The translations under genes and the position numbers were made by a program. 64,000 bases of DNA from Gammaproteobacteria bacterium (GTDB taxonomy: Bacteria > Pseudomonadota > Gammaproteobacteria > Pseudomonadales > Pseudohongiellaceae): positions 248,001-312,000 of the forward strand of contig DUBM01000014.1 in NCBI GenBank assembly GCA_012960305.1. The letters are read 5' to 3'. How positions within the stretch are numbered: position 1 is the first letter of the stretch; each line of letters opens with the position of its first letter. The notes below the pieces were generated by a model that was not told where the DNA came from, made no database searches, and saw nothing but the letters and a program-made list of their open reading frames with translations. Of this stretch, positions 25,470 through 34,903 are shown piece by piece.

Positions 25470-25684
25470 AGTATTCCTCTAGTTAATTTCCCTGTTTCTT
25501 AAATAATAATGCCTGAAAGTCTGAGGTTCAAATGCCTCACTAAACCTCAATATACTAGTAAAGCTGTAAATCTAACCCAAAGCTCTCTCACTGAATCAAA
25601 AAAACACTAAAAGAGAAATCACTAATAAATGGCGTAAATTATTTCCAGTACAATTCTTTTAAATTTTAAACGATTGCTGTGTTA

Positions 25685-25724
25685 GAAAAAGAAAGCCGGA
25701 AAAAATTTAACCTTCTCCGGCTTT
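25685..25724 (-). terminator. Rho-independent terminator after the NIPSNAP gene
   Basis: AAAGCCGGA and TCCGGCTTT form a 9-bp stem around a 15-nt loop, and on the minus strand the stem is followed by CTTTCTTTTTC. It lies about 20 bp downstream of the NIPSNAP stop. Confidence 0.75.
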
Positions 25725-25745
25725 TATTCAAGTTGAATTAATGGA

Positions 25746-26204
25746 CTATTTAAAATGAGAATAATCTGTCGCGCTCATCATATAAACCTCAGCTGAAATC
25801 GGCACTGGATATTTTTCGCGCAAAGCAAGCCATTCTGGATCGGACCCAAATGCCTGCCAAACCTCTGTTCTATGTGCTCGATTGCGGTAAGCCAACATCC
25901 AAACCAAAGTATTTGGATCATCTAATCGCTGCCACACTGCTAACACTTCCGCTCCAAGTTTTTCAAAAATAGCTACCTCTTGTTCACGGAATCGTTGATG
26001 CAGATTATCGATACCACCTACTCCATTTTGTATTGGCTCGGCAGTATACATACGCAGTTCAAAACAACGCGAGTCATCAGCTACATTTGATGAAAGCTCA
26101 TCCGAGAGGTCACCAGATGGACCGCACGGAGGGGGCATATCGGCGGCGAATCCCAGACCATTGAAACTTAATCCTAAAACTAAAGTGAGAAATATTTTAC
26201 GCAT
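25746..26204 (-). CDS. Exported NIPSNAP family protein
   Basis: 152 residues with a signal peptide (residues 1-20, ending GFAAD). The NIPSNAP ferredoxin-like fold is visible from CFELRMYTAEP to WMLAYRNRAHRTEVWQAF and EVYMMSATDYS. Family members are small dimeric alpha-beta barrels whose enzymatic role is mostly unknown. It follows two quinoprotein genes on the same strand, 71 bp after the nearer one, and has its own terminator, so it may be the last gene of that transcript. Confidence 0.8.
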   Translation of the reverse strand: MRKIFLTLVLGLSFNGLGFAADMPPPCGPSGDLSDELSSNVADDSRCFELRMYTAEPIQNGVGGIDNLHQRFREQEVAIFEKLGAEVLAVWQRLDDPNTLVWMLAYRNRAHRTEVWQAFGSDPEWLALREKYPVPISAEVYMMSATDYSHFK

Positions 26205-26275
26205 AACTTTTCCTTTATATGGCTTTATGTATTATTGTCTGTTTATCAAAAAAATCCACTCTTGCGAAATTAAAT

Positions 26276-28399
26276 TCATTCTAATGCAAAAACCCAAATA
26301 GCCGCACCACCTTTTGGTAATTCATTTATTGGCATACCTTCGTCTTCAGCGAAATATCCATACATTCGCGTCCAGTCATTTACATGATAACCAGTTTGGC
26401 CCACTACCAATGCCAAGTATTGCTTATCATTTACTGAGTAGGTGGCTATTGTCGAGCTCGGAACATCATCAAGCCGTGACTCCCATAACACTTTCCCCGT
26501 TTCCTCATCCAACGCTTTAAACGAGCGATTTAAGTCGCCAGCGAAAACTAATCCACCTGCTGTCGCAAGTATCGAGCTAATAACGGGGCTAGGTTGACGA
26601 TGTCTCCAGGCAAGTTCTTGCTCTGCCATATCTACTGCTTGTATCCGCCCCATATTACCGTTGGTATCTGGATTAAGAGCAGCGGCGAAATTAACGCCCG
26701 ATGTTACCACTGAATAACCCTCGGTACTGGCGATTATGCAGGCTTCATTCAAGGGGATAAACAGTCGATTCGTTATCGGATTAAAGGCTGAGGGAGGCCA
26801 GCTCTTGGCACCGTAGTGATTCGAACAAATAAGGCTGACCGCTTCCGGGTTAGGAATTGTATCTGGATTAATTGTCTTGTATCCGGTCTCTGGATCTATC
26901 GCAGCAACAACATTCTGTAAACCCATATCGATGGAAAACAAATACTCCCCGGTTGCTGCATCGACGGCGTCTAGAATTCCAAGCTTGCCAACATTAACTA
27001 CTGCTTTACGAGCTTCTCCCCGGAATGGGATATTTACAATTTGCCGTTCGAAAGCCCAGTCTAAATCCCATTGATCATTGGCCAGATGTTGGTAGTACCA
27101 TGCCAGCTCACCAGTATCCGGATTCAAGGCGATTGTCGCATTGGTATAGAGGGCATCATTGGTAATTCCATCTCTATTTACCGAGTATAGCAATGGCCCA
27201 GTGTCGTAAGTTGGCGCTACACCAAAATAAACCAGATTAAGTTCTTCATCGTAGGCGCCAGCGTTCCACACCGAACCACCACTTCTTTCCATCATGGTTA
27301 AACCGTTCCAGCTATTTCCACCCGGTTCACCAGGCCGCGGAATTGTGTTGAAACGCCACTTCTGCTCGCCTGTCTCAGTATCAAGCCCGAGTACCCAGCC
27401 ACCTTTTGCAATGCGCAATGAAGTGATTCCCTGTATCACGGTATCACCTATGATCATCGGCGACATGCGCAGATGATACCCAACCAAACCTTCCTCGGTT
27501 TCTATTTCATGATCCCAGACGAGTTCACCTGTTTTAGCACTCAACGCTAGAACATGCAGATCAGACGTAGGAACATAGACTTTGTCATCATGCAGAGCAA
27601 TGCCCTTTTTTTGACTGGAAGGTACAGATGACTCGTGCTGATAGCGCCACAACAGCGCACCGTTGGTAGCATCAATAGCAAGAATCGTGTCAGGAAAGGT
27701 AAATAAGAACATTACTCCATCGTGAACAATTGGACCGGGATTATTTGGCCCCGCCTGCAATGGCATTCGCCAGGCTAAGGAAAGATTGTCAACATTGTCT
27801 TTATTAATTTGATCAAGCGCACTGTATCCCTGATTATCATAGCTGCGTTGCCAAAGTAGCCAATCCTCCTCTGGGGGGTCGATTAGCATTTCACCAGTTA
27901 CTGGAGTCAGGTTTGCCAGAATCTCTTCAGCCCCCTCGGCAACACTTGTTTCGATCACCACTTGCGGTCCGTCATTCATCTCTGGCAACAGGCGGTTCGA
28001 TTGAAAATCAACTCCCTGCGCCAACGCTTCAGAGTCTGGGATTACTCCATTGTAATCAAGAATATAAGCCGTAATATCTTCATAGTCTTGATCTTCAAGA
28101 CCAACAGTTGAGCCGGGCGGCATTCTGCGTAATTGAGATGCAAGTTGGTTTATCGGCACGCCGCTCCAGCGAACAGCGAAATCAGGACCGGACAAGTTTG
28201 GTACCACTGTGGCACCTTCAAGATTCAAACCATGGCAACTCGCGCAATTAAGCTCATAAATTTTCTTGCCAGAGGTTGCCTGAGTCTCGGTATGCACTAT
28301 CGTCTGCTGGCTACTCGCTTGCATACTCAGCAGGGCTGTGGCCACGAAAACAAAAACCGTTCTTATGCTAACTGGAAGACTGATTTTTTTAATGCTCAT
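26276..28399 (-). CDS. Quinohaemoprotein with N-terminal cytochrome c and C-terminal PQQ propeller
   Basis: 707 residues with a signal peptide (1-30, MQASSQQ). A c-type haem site CASCH lies at 52-56, with a typical PNLSGPDFAVRW and a possible distal methionine in MPPGS. From about residue 155 a PQQ propeller begins (DWLLWQRSYDNQGYSALDQI), with W-repeats GALLWRYQHE, GELVWDHEI, GEQKWRFNT, GELAWYYQH and GKVLWESRL. Classical quinohaemoprotein alcohol dehydrogenases carry the cytochrome at the C-terminus, so this order is swapped. It is periplasmic, would pass electrons internally from PQQ to haem, and is adjacent to another quinoprotein gene without haem. Confidence 0.85.
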   Translation of the reverse strand: MSIKKISLPVSIRTVFVFVATALLSMQASSQQTIVHTETQATSGKKIYELNCASCHGLNLEGATVVPNLSGPDFAVRWSGVPINQLASQLRRMPPGSTVGLEDQDYEDITAYILDYNGVIPDSEALAQGVDFQSNRLLPEMNDGPQVVIETSVAEGAEEILANLTPVTGEMLIDPPEEDWLLWQRSYDNQGYSALDQINKDNVDNLSLAWRMPLQAGPNNPGPIVHDGVMFLFTFPDTILAIDATNGALLWRYQHESSVPSSQKKGIALHDDKVYVPTSDLHVLALSAKTGELVWDHEIETEEGLVGYHLRMSPMIIGDTVIQGITSLRIAKGGWVLGLDTETGEQKWRFNTIPRPGEPGGNSWNGLTMMERSGGSVWNAGAYDEELNLVYFGVAPTYDTGPLLYSVNRDGITNDALYTNATIALNPDTGELAWYYQHLANDQWDLDWAFERQIVNIPFRGEARKAVVNVGKLGILDAVDAATGEYLFSIDMGLQNVVAAIDPETGYKTINPDTIPNPEAVSLICSNHYGAKSWPPSAFNPITNRLFIPLNEACIIASTEGYSVVTSGVNFAAALNPDTNGNMGRIQAVDMAEQELAWRHRQPSPVISSILATAGGLVFAGDLNRSFKALDEETGKVLWESRLDDVPSSTIATYSVNDKQYLALVVGQTGYHVNDWTRMYGYFAEDEGMPINELPKGGAAIWVFALE

Positions 28400-28511
28400 A
28401 ATGGCATCCTAATACCTTTTTTGATTGCTCGACTTTTATTAAATCAAATTGCCAAAACTAAATTCTTACTTAACTTTCTATTTTAACCACTATGACCGCA
28501 ACGCCCTCTAT

Positions 28512-30440
28512 CTATGGCAGAGCAAGAGTTATTAACTTTGCTTCCGATCCGCCACCGGATGCAATCGCGATATACTGCTTCCCATCGATCATATATGACA
28601 TTGGAGCTCCCTGTGGAATTCCAGGCAGCTCGATTTCATGAACTGTTTCGCCGCTTTTTTTATCCATGGCCCGAAGCATCGGAACACCATCGGTGATGGC
28701 TTGAAACAGAAAAGATTTCGTCACTAAGAGAGGTGAGTAAGTACCTATGCCGACAGGTCCTGGGTCAGAAATTCCCTTATCGATAATGGTTTGCCTAATT
28801 CCCTCCGCGTTTGCTCTCACCCATTCATAATCACCGGTGTTCAAATTCACTGCGCTGATGCGACCATAGGGGGGTTTGACTAATGGCAATCCCTGTGGAC
28901 TTGGAACATTGCGGATGCCACTGCGAATATATTCAAATTCAGTTTCAGCCGGATCTGTCTTGATGAGCTGCACAACAATTGGATTTGAAATGGATGGAAT
29001 ATAATACATCGAAGTTTCTGGATCGAAAGCAGCACCAGTCCAATTTGCTCCCCCACCCCAACCCGGCATATTTATTGTGCCGCGCTCAGAAGGAGGTGTA
29101 TACAAACTGCCATAATCATAGATACTGATTAACTCCAGCGCTTCTGCTCTTAATTCTGGAGTGAAATCGATTAGGGTTTCAGCAGAAATTCCCTGGGGTT
29201 CAAACGGCGCGGGTCTCGTGGGAAATGGCTGTGTAGGTGATGCGCGCTCCCCAGGAATATTACTTGGTGGCACCGGTCGTTCTTCGATCGGCCAAACCGG
29301 TTCTCCAGTTATTCGATCTAAAACATAAATAAAGCCCTGTTTGGATACTTGAGCGATTGCTTTTATCTCGCGGCCATCAACAGTTATATCAACGAGATTT
29401 GGTGCAGACGCTAAATCGTAGTCCCATAATTCATGATGAGTAGTTTGAAAATGCCACACTCTTTCTCCTGTGGCCGCATCGAGACAAACGATACTGGTGC
29501 CAAACAAATTAGCTCCCAATCTCTGACCTCCATACCAATCATTACCTGGTGTACCTACCGGCAGATAGACATAACCTAATTCTTTGTCTGCACTCATTAA
29601 AGACCAGACATTAGTAGCGCCGGTTACTTTCCATGAACCATTTTCCCAAGTTTCGTTTCCGGCTTCACCAGCTTGCGGAATCGTATGAAAAATCCACTCC
29701 TGTTCTCCAGTATTCAAATTGAATCCACGAATATGGCCAGGCGGCAGGTCCGTTAACTTCTTAGGAACGCGGCCAAACATCGGATCGTCGTAGATCACTG
29801 CACCTAAAATAACAATATCGCCAACTATTGAGAGCGCTGCTGAACTCGCATACATTGCTCGGCCTACTTCCCGACCTAATCCAACCGTTAGGTCAACTTT
29901 TCCCCCATCTCCAAAATCCGGATCCGGTAATCCTGTGTCGGCATCCAAAGACCAGAGAAAGGCATTGTTCGCCCCCATGATGACTCTTCGTTTGTCCCCG
30001 CTCTGCCAGAAACTCGCTCCGCGATGATTAAAACCATTGTTAGCTGGACGACCGTGTTCCCAAGTGTTGGTATTGAAAACCCATTTTTGCTCACCCGTTT
30101 TTGCGTTCAGAGCAACCGCGTGTCCCAATGGAGTTGTCACGTAGAGAGTGTCATCGATTTTAATTGGGGTACTTTTGAAACCAGAAGGTACAAACTCTGG
30201 ACGCTCAAGAAAGGCAGCGTTATCCACAGAATCCCAAATCCAGGCAACCTCCAAGTCTTGAACTGTGCCTGAATTAATCTGATCCAGGTCAGCATATTTT
30301 GAAGAGCCTGGGTCATTAGCATAGGTTGGCCAGTCATAATCAGTAAGCGGCTGCGCTTGAGCGGATGATGGAAAGTTTCCAGCTAGAATTAATAACGAAA
30401 TACCTAGCAGTAAGAAAAGTCTTGGGCGTTGCTTTAGCAT
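28512..30440 (-). CDS. Quinoprotein dehydrogenase, glucose/membrane-bound-like PQQ propeller
   Basis: 642 residues with a signal peptide (residues 1-29, SSAQAQ). It opens DYDWPTYANDPGSSKYADLDQI, the usual first strand of soluble PQQ-dependent sugar or alcohol dehydrogenases, and has repeats GEQKWVFNT, GEQEWIFHT, GERVWHFQT and the active-site segment THHELWDYDLASAPNL. There is no haem motif. Periplasmic. It is 112 bp upstream of the cytochrome-fused quinoprotein on the same strand, suggesting a shared operon in which the second enzyme could accept electrons. The substrate is not deducible. Confidence 0.85.
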   Translation of the reverse strand: MLKQRPRLFLLLGISLLILAGNFPSSAQAQPLTDYDWPTYANDPGSSKYADLDQINSGTVQDLEVAWIWDSVDNAAFLERPEFVPSGFKSTPIKIDDTLYVTTPLGHAVALNAKTGEQKWVFNTNTWEHGRPANNGFNHRGASFWQSGDKRRVIMGANNAFLWSLDADTGLPDPDFGDGGKVDLTVGLGREVGRAMYASSAALSIVGDIVILGAVIYDDPMFGRVPKKLTDLPPGHIRGFNLNTGEQEWIFHTIPQAGEAGNETWENGSWKVTGATNVWSLMSADKELGYVYLPVGTPGNDWYGGQRLGANLFGTSIVCLDAATGERVWHFQTTHHELWDYDLASAPNLVDITVDGREIKAIAQVSKQGFIYVLDRITGEPVWPIEERPVPPSNIPGERASPTQPFPTRPAPFEPQGISAETLIDFTPELRAEALELISIYDYGSLYTPPSERGTINMPGWGGGANWTGAAFDPETSMYYIPSISNPIVVQLIKTDPAETEFEYIRSGIRNVPSPQGLPLVKPPYGRISAVNLNTGDYEWVRANAEGIRQTIIDKGISDPGPVGIGTYSPLLVTKSFLFQAITDGVPMLRAMDKKSGETVHEIELPGIPQGAPMSYMIDGKQYIAIASGGGSEAKLITLALP

Positions 30441-30736
30441 TGAGGGCTCCCAGTCTTAAATCATCTATTTTGTTCTTTTTCAGATAAATCAGGACCGAAG
30501 AGAGTCGCACAAACAGATAGGCAGATGCAAGGCACACGCGTGCTGCAGCGCGTATCGGCCGTTCTGCTACTAGTTTTACACCCCTTTTCCCCAGTCTAGA
30601 AATAGTGGATATTTTTGCCTATATTAATTATTGTTATTCTAGTTTTGTTCCATATTACTATTAGATCACCTAAGTTAATTCAGCAAACAAACTGATTAAG
30701 GTTGCCCAGACAGCCTGTAAGATTTGGAGAAGCAGA

Positions 30737-31762
30737 ATGAATCACCGGACACTAGCTTTGCAGCGAAACCGAATCACTGTTACCGCAATACTCTTAGTTA
30801 TTTTTACCACTATGTCTTTGTTTAGCAGCACCGTGAATTCTCAAAATCAAGGCGAGTGGCAAGCTCTGCCTGATATGCCAATTGGAAAGTGGGAACCTGG
30901 AACAGTTGTGCTTGATGAAAAGCTCTATATCTTTGGTGGCTATTCCTTTGGCGTAGTGAGCAGCAAGCGTTCAGAGATATTCGACCCAAAAGACGGTAGC
31001 TGGACCTTAATTCAAGAACTGCCCAGCGCTATTACGCATATGAATACCGTGCTGGACGGACGCACTGTTTGGTTTGCTGGCGGGTTCAAAGATGGATATA
31101 AGGGCCATGCTATCGCTGAGGTGTGGAGCTATGATGTCGATCAAGATCGATATAGCGCTGCACCTCTATTGCCGCAAGCAAGAGCCGGCGGTGGATTGGC
31201 AATAGTAGGCCGAAAGATGCATTACTTTGGCGGGCTAATGACGGACCGAGATACAGATTCAAGCGATCATTGGGTTTTAGACCTAAATGAGTGGGCAACA
31301 GGACCTGCTGTCTGGACCAACGCCGCACCCATGCCAGTGCCGCGAAACCAATTCTCTACGGTAGTGTTTAACGGAAAAATTTACGCCATTGGTGGACAGT
31401 TCCATCATGACAGCATGCAATTGGATCAACCGAGAACAGATATCTATGACCCTCAAAATGATTCCTGGAGCAGCGGACCCGACCTACCTAAGGGTCATTC
31501 ACATGCTGAAGGGTCAACCTTCGTCCACAACAACCAGATATACATGCTAGGAGGTCACACCACCCCAACAGGTGGGTCCAAGTCTCAAGATCCTGATATA
31601 TTACGTTTAGCAGAGGGCGGCCAGTGGCAAAAAATTGGTGAGCTACCAACACCTTTGTCTTCACCAGCGGGTGCGATTATTGGCGATAAATTGTTCGTTG
31701 CCGGTGGCGCACACCCTGGTAGTACCGTTATTGGGAAAATGTGGGTACGCCCTGCACCTTAA
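30737..31762 (+). CDS. Exported Kelch-repeat protein
   Basis: 341 residues, with GGAGAAG upstream of the ATG. A hydrophobic N-terminal segment (AILLVIFTTMSLFSSTV) is a signal peptide or anchor. At least five Kelch repeats follow, recognisable by paired glycines and spaced Tyr/Trp: LYIFGGYSFG, VWFAGGFKDG, MHYFGGLMTD, IYAIGGQFHH, IYMLGGHTTP, LFVAGGAHPG. The expected fold is a beta-propeller of about six blades. Its role is unknown; bacterial periplasmic Kelch proteins include sialic acid mutarotases. Confidence 0.85.
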   Translation: MNHRTLALQRNRITVTAILLVIFTTMSLFSSTVNSQNQGEWQALPDMPIGKWEPGTVVLDEKLYIFGGYSFGVVSSKRSEIFDPKDGSWTLIQELPSAITHMNTVLDGRTVWFAGGFKDGYKGHAIAEVWSYDVDQDRYSAAPLLPQARAGGGLAIVGRKMHYFGGLMTDRDTDSSDHWVLDLNEWATGPAVWTNAAPMPVPRNQFSTVVFNGKIYAIGGQFHHDSMQLDQPRTDIYDPQNDSWSSGPDLPKGHSHAEGSTFVHNNQIYMLGGHTTPTGGSKSQDPDILRLAEGGQWQKIGELPTPLSSPAGAIIGDKLFVAGGAHPGSTVIGKMWVRPAP

Positions 31763-31834
31763 TGTTGCATGAGCTGCATAAATCTTCTAAAACAAATTTT
31801 CGGACATCTAAAATAAATCAGCGGATACATTAAT

Positions 31835-32377
31835 ATGAAAATTGTAAAAATAGTTAGCCAAGTCGTAGGGATACTTCTACTTATACCAGGACTCACTTTC
31901 GCAACCTTAAGGTTCGACAATCGAACTGCAGATGGCCCTTCGATTCTTTTTCCTGGAGGGGAATTAGTTTCTGGAATTCTACATACAGGACCAGACCCTG
32001 ACTGGGGATTTACCGATGACATTTTTACGGTGGAATTGCAGTTGAATGATCCGATGAGTTCCAGGCTGATCTACATTATCGAGGCCGAAGGAAAAATCTA
32101 TGTTGTCTCTGGCTATATGACTTCAACCTTGGGCAGAATTTGGAAGCACTGGGCAGTAGAAGCTGACGAGGGTGATGGCATGGCCGTGCTCAGAATTGGT
32201 GATACTCGCTACGAACGACGAATCGTACGGATAGAAGAAGGCGATGTTCTCAATGGAGTTTCAGCAAAACTTATTACAAAATATTTTGGTGGTGAAGCTA
32301 CCGAACAAGCAATTGAAGGATCACGCAGAGGTATTGAAGCTGGAAATACCTGGGCTTTCGAGTTAGCACCACGCTAA
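31835..32377 (+). CDS. Membrane-anchored protein of unknown function, cassette copy 2
   Basis: 180 residues, paralogous to the protein at 18691-19218. Shared segments include DGPS-I-FPGGELV, PDW-FTDD, SRLI-I, LGR-WKHWAV, EGDG and YER-VR-EG. It has the same N-terminal helix (VGILLLIPGLTFATLRF). It differs by a short insertion before the C-terminus (EATEQAIEGSRRG). It is followed after 75 bp by the same kind of tiny membrane protein gene. No family recognised. Confidence 0.75.
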   Translation: MKIVKIVSQVVGILLLIPGLTFATLRFDNRTADGPSILFPGGELVSGILHTGPDPDWGFTDDIFTVELQLNDPMSSRLIYIIEAEGKIYVVSGYMTSTLGRIWKHWAVEADEGDGMAVLRIGDTRYERRIVRIEEGDVLNGVSAKLITKYFGGEATEQAIEGSRRGIEAGNTWAFELAPR

Positions 32378-32452
32378 CCGATGTCAATAAAAATTTATTC
32401 TTCATCAATACGGTTAATCGAACGTCAAATTTTTACTAAGGAACTCAAATCA

Positions 32453-32587
32453 ATGAAAACAAAAAATTACTTAATCTTGTGTGCAGCATTAGTCCTGTTA
32501 GTTCCGCTAACTATTTTATTCACTCCAGGCCTATCTGATTCCATGGAAACACGAATGTTAACTTATCTAATGACGAATGCTCGCTAA
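32453..32587 (+). CDS. Small single-pass membrane protein, cassette copy 2
   Basis: 44 residues from the ATG at 32453, with AAGGAAC upstream. MKTKNYLILCAALVLLVPL then TILFTPGLSDSMETRMLTYL. It matches the small protein at 18546-18686 residue by residue over most of its length (MK-KNY-ILC...L-LLV-LTIL), showing both copies are genuine. A longer in-frame start exists at 32381 but has no matching paralogous sequence. Confidence 0.65.
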   Translation: MKTKNYLILCAALVLLVPLTILFTPGLSDSMETRMLTYLMTNAR

Positions 32588-32622
32588 TAATTGGTTGTAG
32601 TTACAGAAAACTTGGACACCAA

Positions 32623-33192
32623 ATGACTCGCCAAGAAAGCCCGATACAATTAGCATTTCATCATCGCATTGCTACGTCGTTAGATATTCCAGCCATCAAC
32701 GATCTAATGAAAATTTCCATTGCGGAGAACATGAAACCCTATCTCTCCGCTAAAGAAATAGAAGCGGCAAAGGAAACCATGGGTGTTGACAAAACGCTCA
32801 TAGAAGATGGTACTTACTTCATAATTGAAACAACGGTTGGGAATAAATCACTAATGGTAGGCTGCGGTGGTTGGGGGAAACGTAAAACTCTCTATGGCGG
32901 GGATTACACTGCCGGTAGAGATGATAGCTTGTCTGATCCAACTACTGATGCTGCTCGCATCAGAGCTATGTATTCTCTCCCTGCTTGGACAAGAAAAGGC
33001 ATTGGCTCACTATTGCTTAAGCTTGGTGAAGAAGCTGCCCGCAATGCAGGCTTTAACACTATAGAGCTTGGGTCCACAATTTCTGGCGAAGCACTCTATT
33101 TAAAATTCGGCTACAAAGAAGTAAGTCGGGAAACACTCATAGCCAATAATGGCTCTGGAAATTTAATAATTACCATGTCCAAACAATTCTAA
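32623..33192 (+). CDS. GNAT family N-acetyltransferase
   Basis: 189 residues. The acetyl-CoA site appears as YSLPAWTRKGIGSLLLKLGEEAARNAGF (motif A, R-x-G-x-G form) and the C-terminal beta-strand as LYLKFGYKEVSRE. The N-terminal half has a longer insertion than minimal GNATs. The substrate is unknown. It begins 35 bp after the small membrane protein gene of cassette copy 2, so it may belong to that transcript. Confidence 0.8.
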   Translation: MTRQESPIQLAFHHRIATSLDIPAINDLMKISIAENMKPYLSAKEIEAAKETMGVDKTLIEDGTYFIIETTVGNKSLMVGCGGWGKRKTLYGGDYTAGRDDSLSDPTTDAARIRAMYSLPAWTRKGIGSLLLKLGEEAARNAGFNTIELGSTISGEALYLKFGYKEVSRETLIANNGSGNLIITMSKQF

Positions 33193-33313
33193 TTGAGATT
33201 AGAGCCGCCCTGGCTACAAGGTTAATCATTGATGCTTAAGCAAAGAGTAATCAACAAAGAATGCCAGCAATTTACTAGACGTATTTAAAAATGGGCGCAT
33301 TATCAACTAATAA

Positions 33314-33481
33314 CTAACTCCTTCCGTTCTCTTTCACCAAGAATAAAAAATGCATATTCTTGACGAAGGCTATATTAGTGCCGGTTTTAATTACTTTTCC
33401 AGCTGCCTCATATAAGCAATATTGTGTGATCTTGCATCTCTCTGGCGTAAATTCATTGTTACGATAAACCGGGCTTGCCAT
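33314..33481 (-). CDS. Possible 55-residue protein directly after the GST gene, in the same frame
   Basis: The stop (TAG, 33484-33482) of the GST gene is followed at once by an ATG in the same frame opening 55 residues (MASPVYRNNEFTPERCKITQ at its start) to a TAG at 33314. The reading frame has balanced, coding-like composition. Three readings are possible: a coupled small gene, a natural C-terminal extension lost by a nonsense change, or chance. GSTs of about 204 residues are complete without it, so a separate small gene is favoured weakly. Confidence 0.35.
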   Translation of the reverse strand: MASPVYRNNEFTPERCKITQYCLYEAAGKVIKTGTNIAFVKNMHFLFLVKENGRS

Positions 33482-34096
33482 CTACATCTCTATACTGTCT
33501 CTAGATGAAACCAGCGCATGCCAGCGCCATAGATTTAATAGAGTGTCATCTGGTTTTAAATCAACCATGGTGGCCGCAAAATCAATACTACAAAGCAGAG
33601 TGATATCAGCAATTGTGAATCTGGGCCCTGCCACGTACTCAGCACTGGAAAATTCTTTGTCTAACCTTTCGTAATACTTCTTAACATTCGAGTCACTCAC
33701 TTCTTTAGCTTCGGGAATGTTCTTGTAAACTCCCTTCTTGGCAACTATCGGTCCATGAATCCAAGAAATACCAACTTGCGACATCAGCTCCGCTTCCATC
33801 TGACGATTGCGCATTTCGATCTGCCCAAGCTCGTAGGCATCACTACCAAATAAATTTGGCTCCGGACAAATAGCTTCGAGATAACGGCAGATAGCAATGG
33901 ATTCAGATAAACAGCGACCATCGTCCAATTCCAATACTGGCACTTTCCCACTGGGATTCTTTGCCAAAAATTCCGGCGTTTTGTGATGACCTTGAGACAA
34001 ATCCACTTGGACCAATTCGTAATCCAAACCTTTTTCAGCTAGAACTATTCTGACTCTGCGGGGATTTGGTGCTGTACCGTAATCATAGAGTTTCAT
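33482..34096 (-). CDS. Glutathione S-transferase family protein
   Basis: 204 residues. The N-terminal thioredoxin-like domain reads MKLYDYGTAPNPRRVRIVL with the cis-proline region NPSGKVPVLEL and the gamma-glutamyl site SESIAICRYLE. The C-terminal helical domain has FTIADITLLCSIDFA. AAAGGAA lies upstream of the ATG. Cytoplasmic; a detoxifying or isomerising role cannot be told apart here. A small in-frame ORF follows its TAG stop. Confidence 0.9.
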   Translation of the reverse strand: MKLYDYGTAPNPRRVRIVLAEKGLDYELVQVDLSQGHHKTPEFLAKNPSGKVPVLELDDGRCLSESIAICRYLEAICPEPNLFGSDAYELGQIEMRNRQMEAELMSQVGISWIHGPIVAKKGVYKNIPEAKEVSDSNVKKYYERLDKEFSSAEYVAGPRFTIADITLLCSIDFAATMVDLKPDDTLLNLWRWHALVSSRDSIEM

Positions 34097-34287
34097 AAAC
34101 AGTGAAATTCCTTTCGGTTAGTCTGGAAATAGAATGTAGTGGTAATAAGTCACTTAAATAATTTAGTCCAAAAAATAGTACTGAGTGCAATAGCTGGCGG
34201 AGAACTTTAACATAATAATTCCCTACTTCGCTCAGATGGCAACTCTAGCTAAAGAAGAAAAGACTAAACTAAGAACCAGGATTCAGG

Positions 34288-34776
34288 CTAAGTAACTTTA
34301 AGCAGAGTCTCATGGAATAATTTAAGTGCTGCGCTAGTGAATGCCAGCATATTCTCTTCGCGATCAGTGGAATGGGTTTCAATCTTAATAGTTGCTTCGA
34401 CTGGCCCTGCAATACCAACAACACAGACCCCGGCACCATCGCCATAAGGAGTTCCTGTCGGCCCTGCAGCTCCTAATTCTGCAACTCCCCAAGTTGTGCC
34501 GAGCTTGGCCTGTGCCCCACGGGCAAACTCGATTACCATTTCTTCACTTAGTGGTCGCAATGCCCTCAGTTTTTCCAAATCGAGATTCAAAAAGACAAGA
34601 CGTGACTTCTTAGTATAAACAACACTACCGCCACGATAAAAACTCGATGCACCGGGCACTGCTAGCAGATTGGCAGAAATTAACCCACCAGCGCTAGATT
34701 CGGCCACCGACACAGTGTGTTTATTCTGTTTCAGTATCTTAGCTACTGAGAAAGCCTGTTTAATTAAAAAACTCAT
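34288..34776 (-). CDS. CinA C-terminal family amidohydrolase (PncC-like)
   Basis: 162 residues with the family hallmarks VAESSAGGLISANL near the N-terminus, PGASSFYRGGSVVYT, and AELGAAGPTGTPYG with GVCVVGIAGP. The stand-alone domain hydrolyses nicotinamide mononucleotide to nicotinate mononucleotide, part of NAD recycling; substrate use here is inferred from the family. It is divergent from the lipoprotein gene by about 130 bp. Confidence 0.85.
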   Translation of the reverse strand: MSFLIKQAFSVAKILKQNKHTVSVAESSAGGLISANLLAVPGASSFYRGGSVVYTKKSRLVFLNLDLEKLRALRPLSEEMVIEFARGAQAKLGTTWGVAELGAAGPTGTPYGDGAGVCVVGIAGPVEATIKIETHSTDREENMLAFTSAALKLFHETLLKVT

Positions 34777-34903
34777 AAAATTCAGCTTATTCCTAATAAT
34801 CGATTCGATTCTCTAAAATTGAGAATTCTTCAAGATTAGAATGGATTCTAACAGTGATTCGCTTTATTCTGACCCACCGTTAATCCAATTAGGAAATAGC
34901 CCC

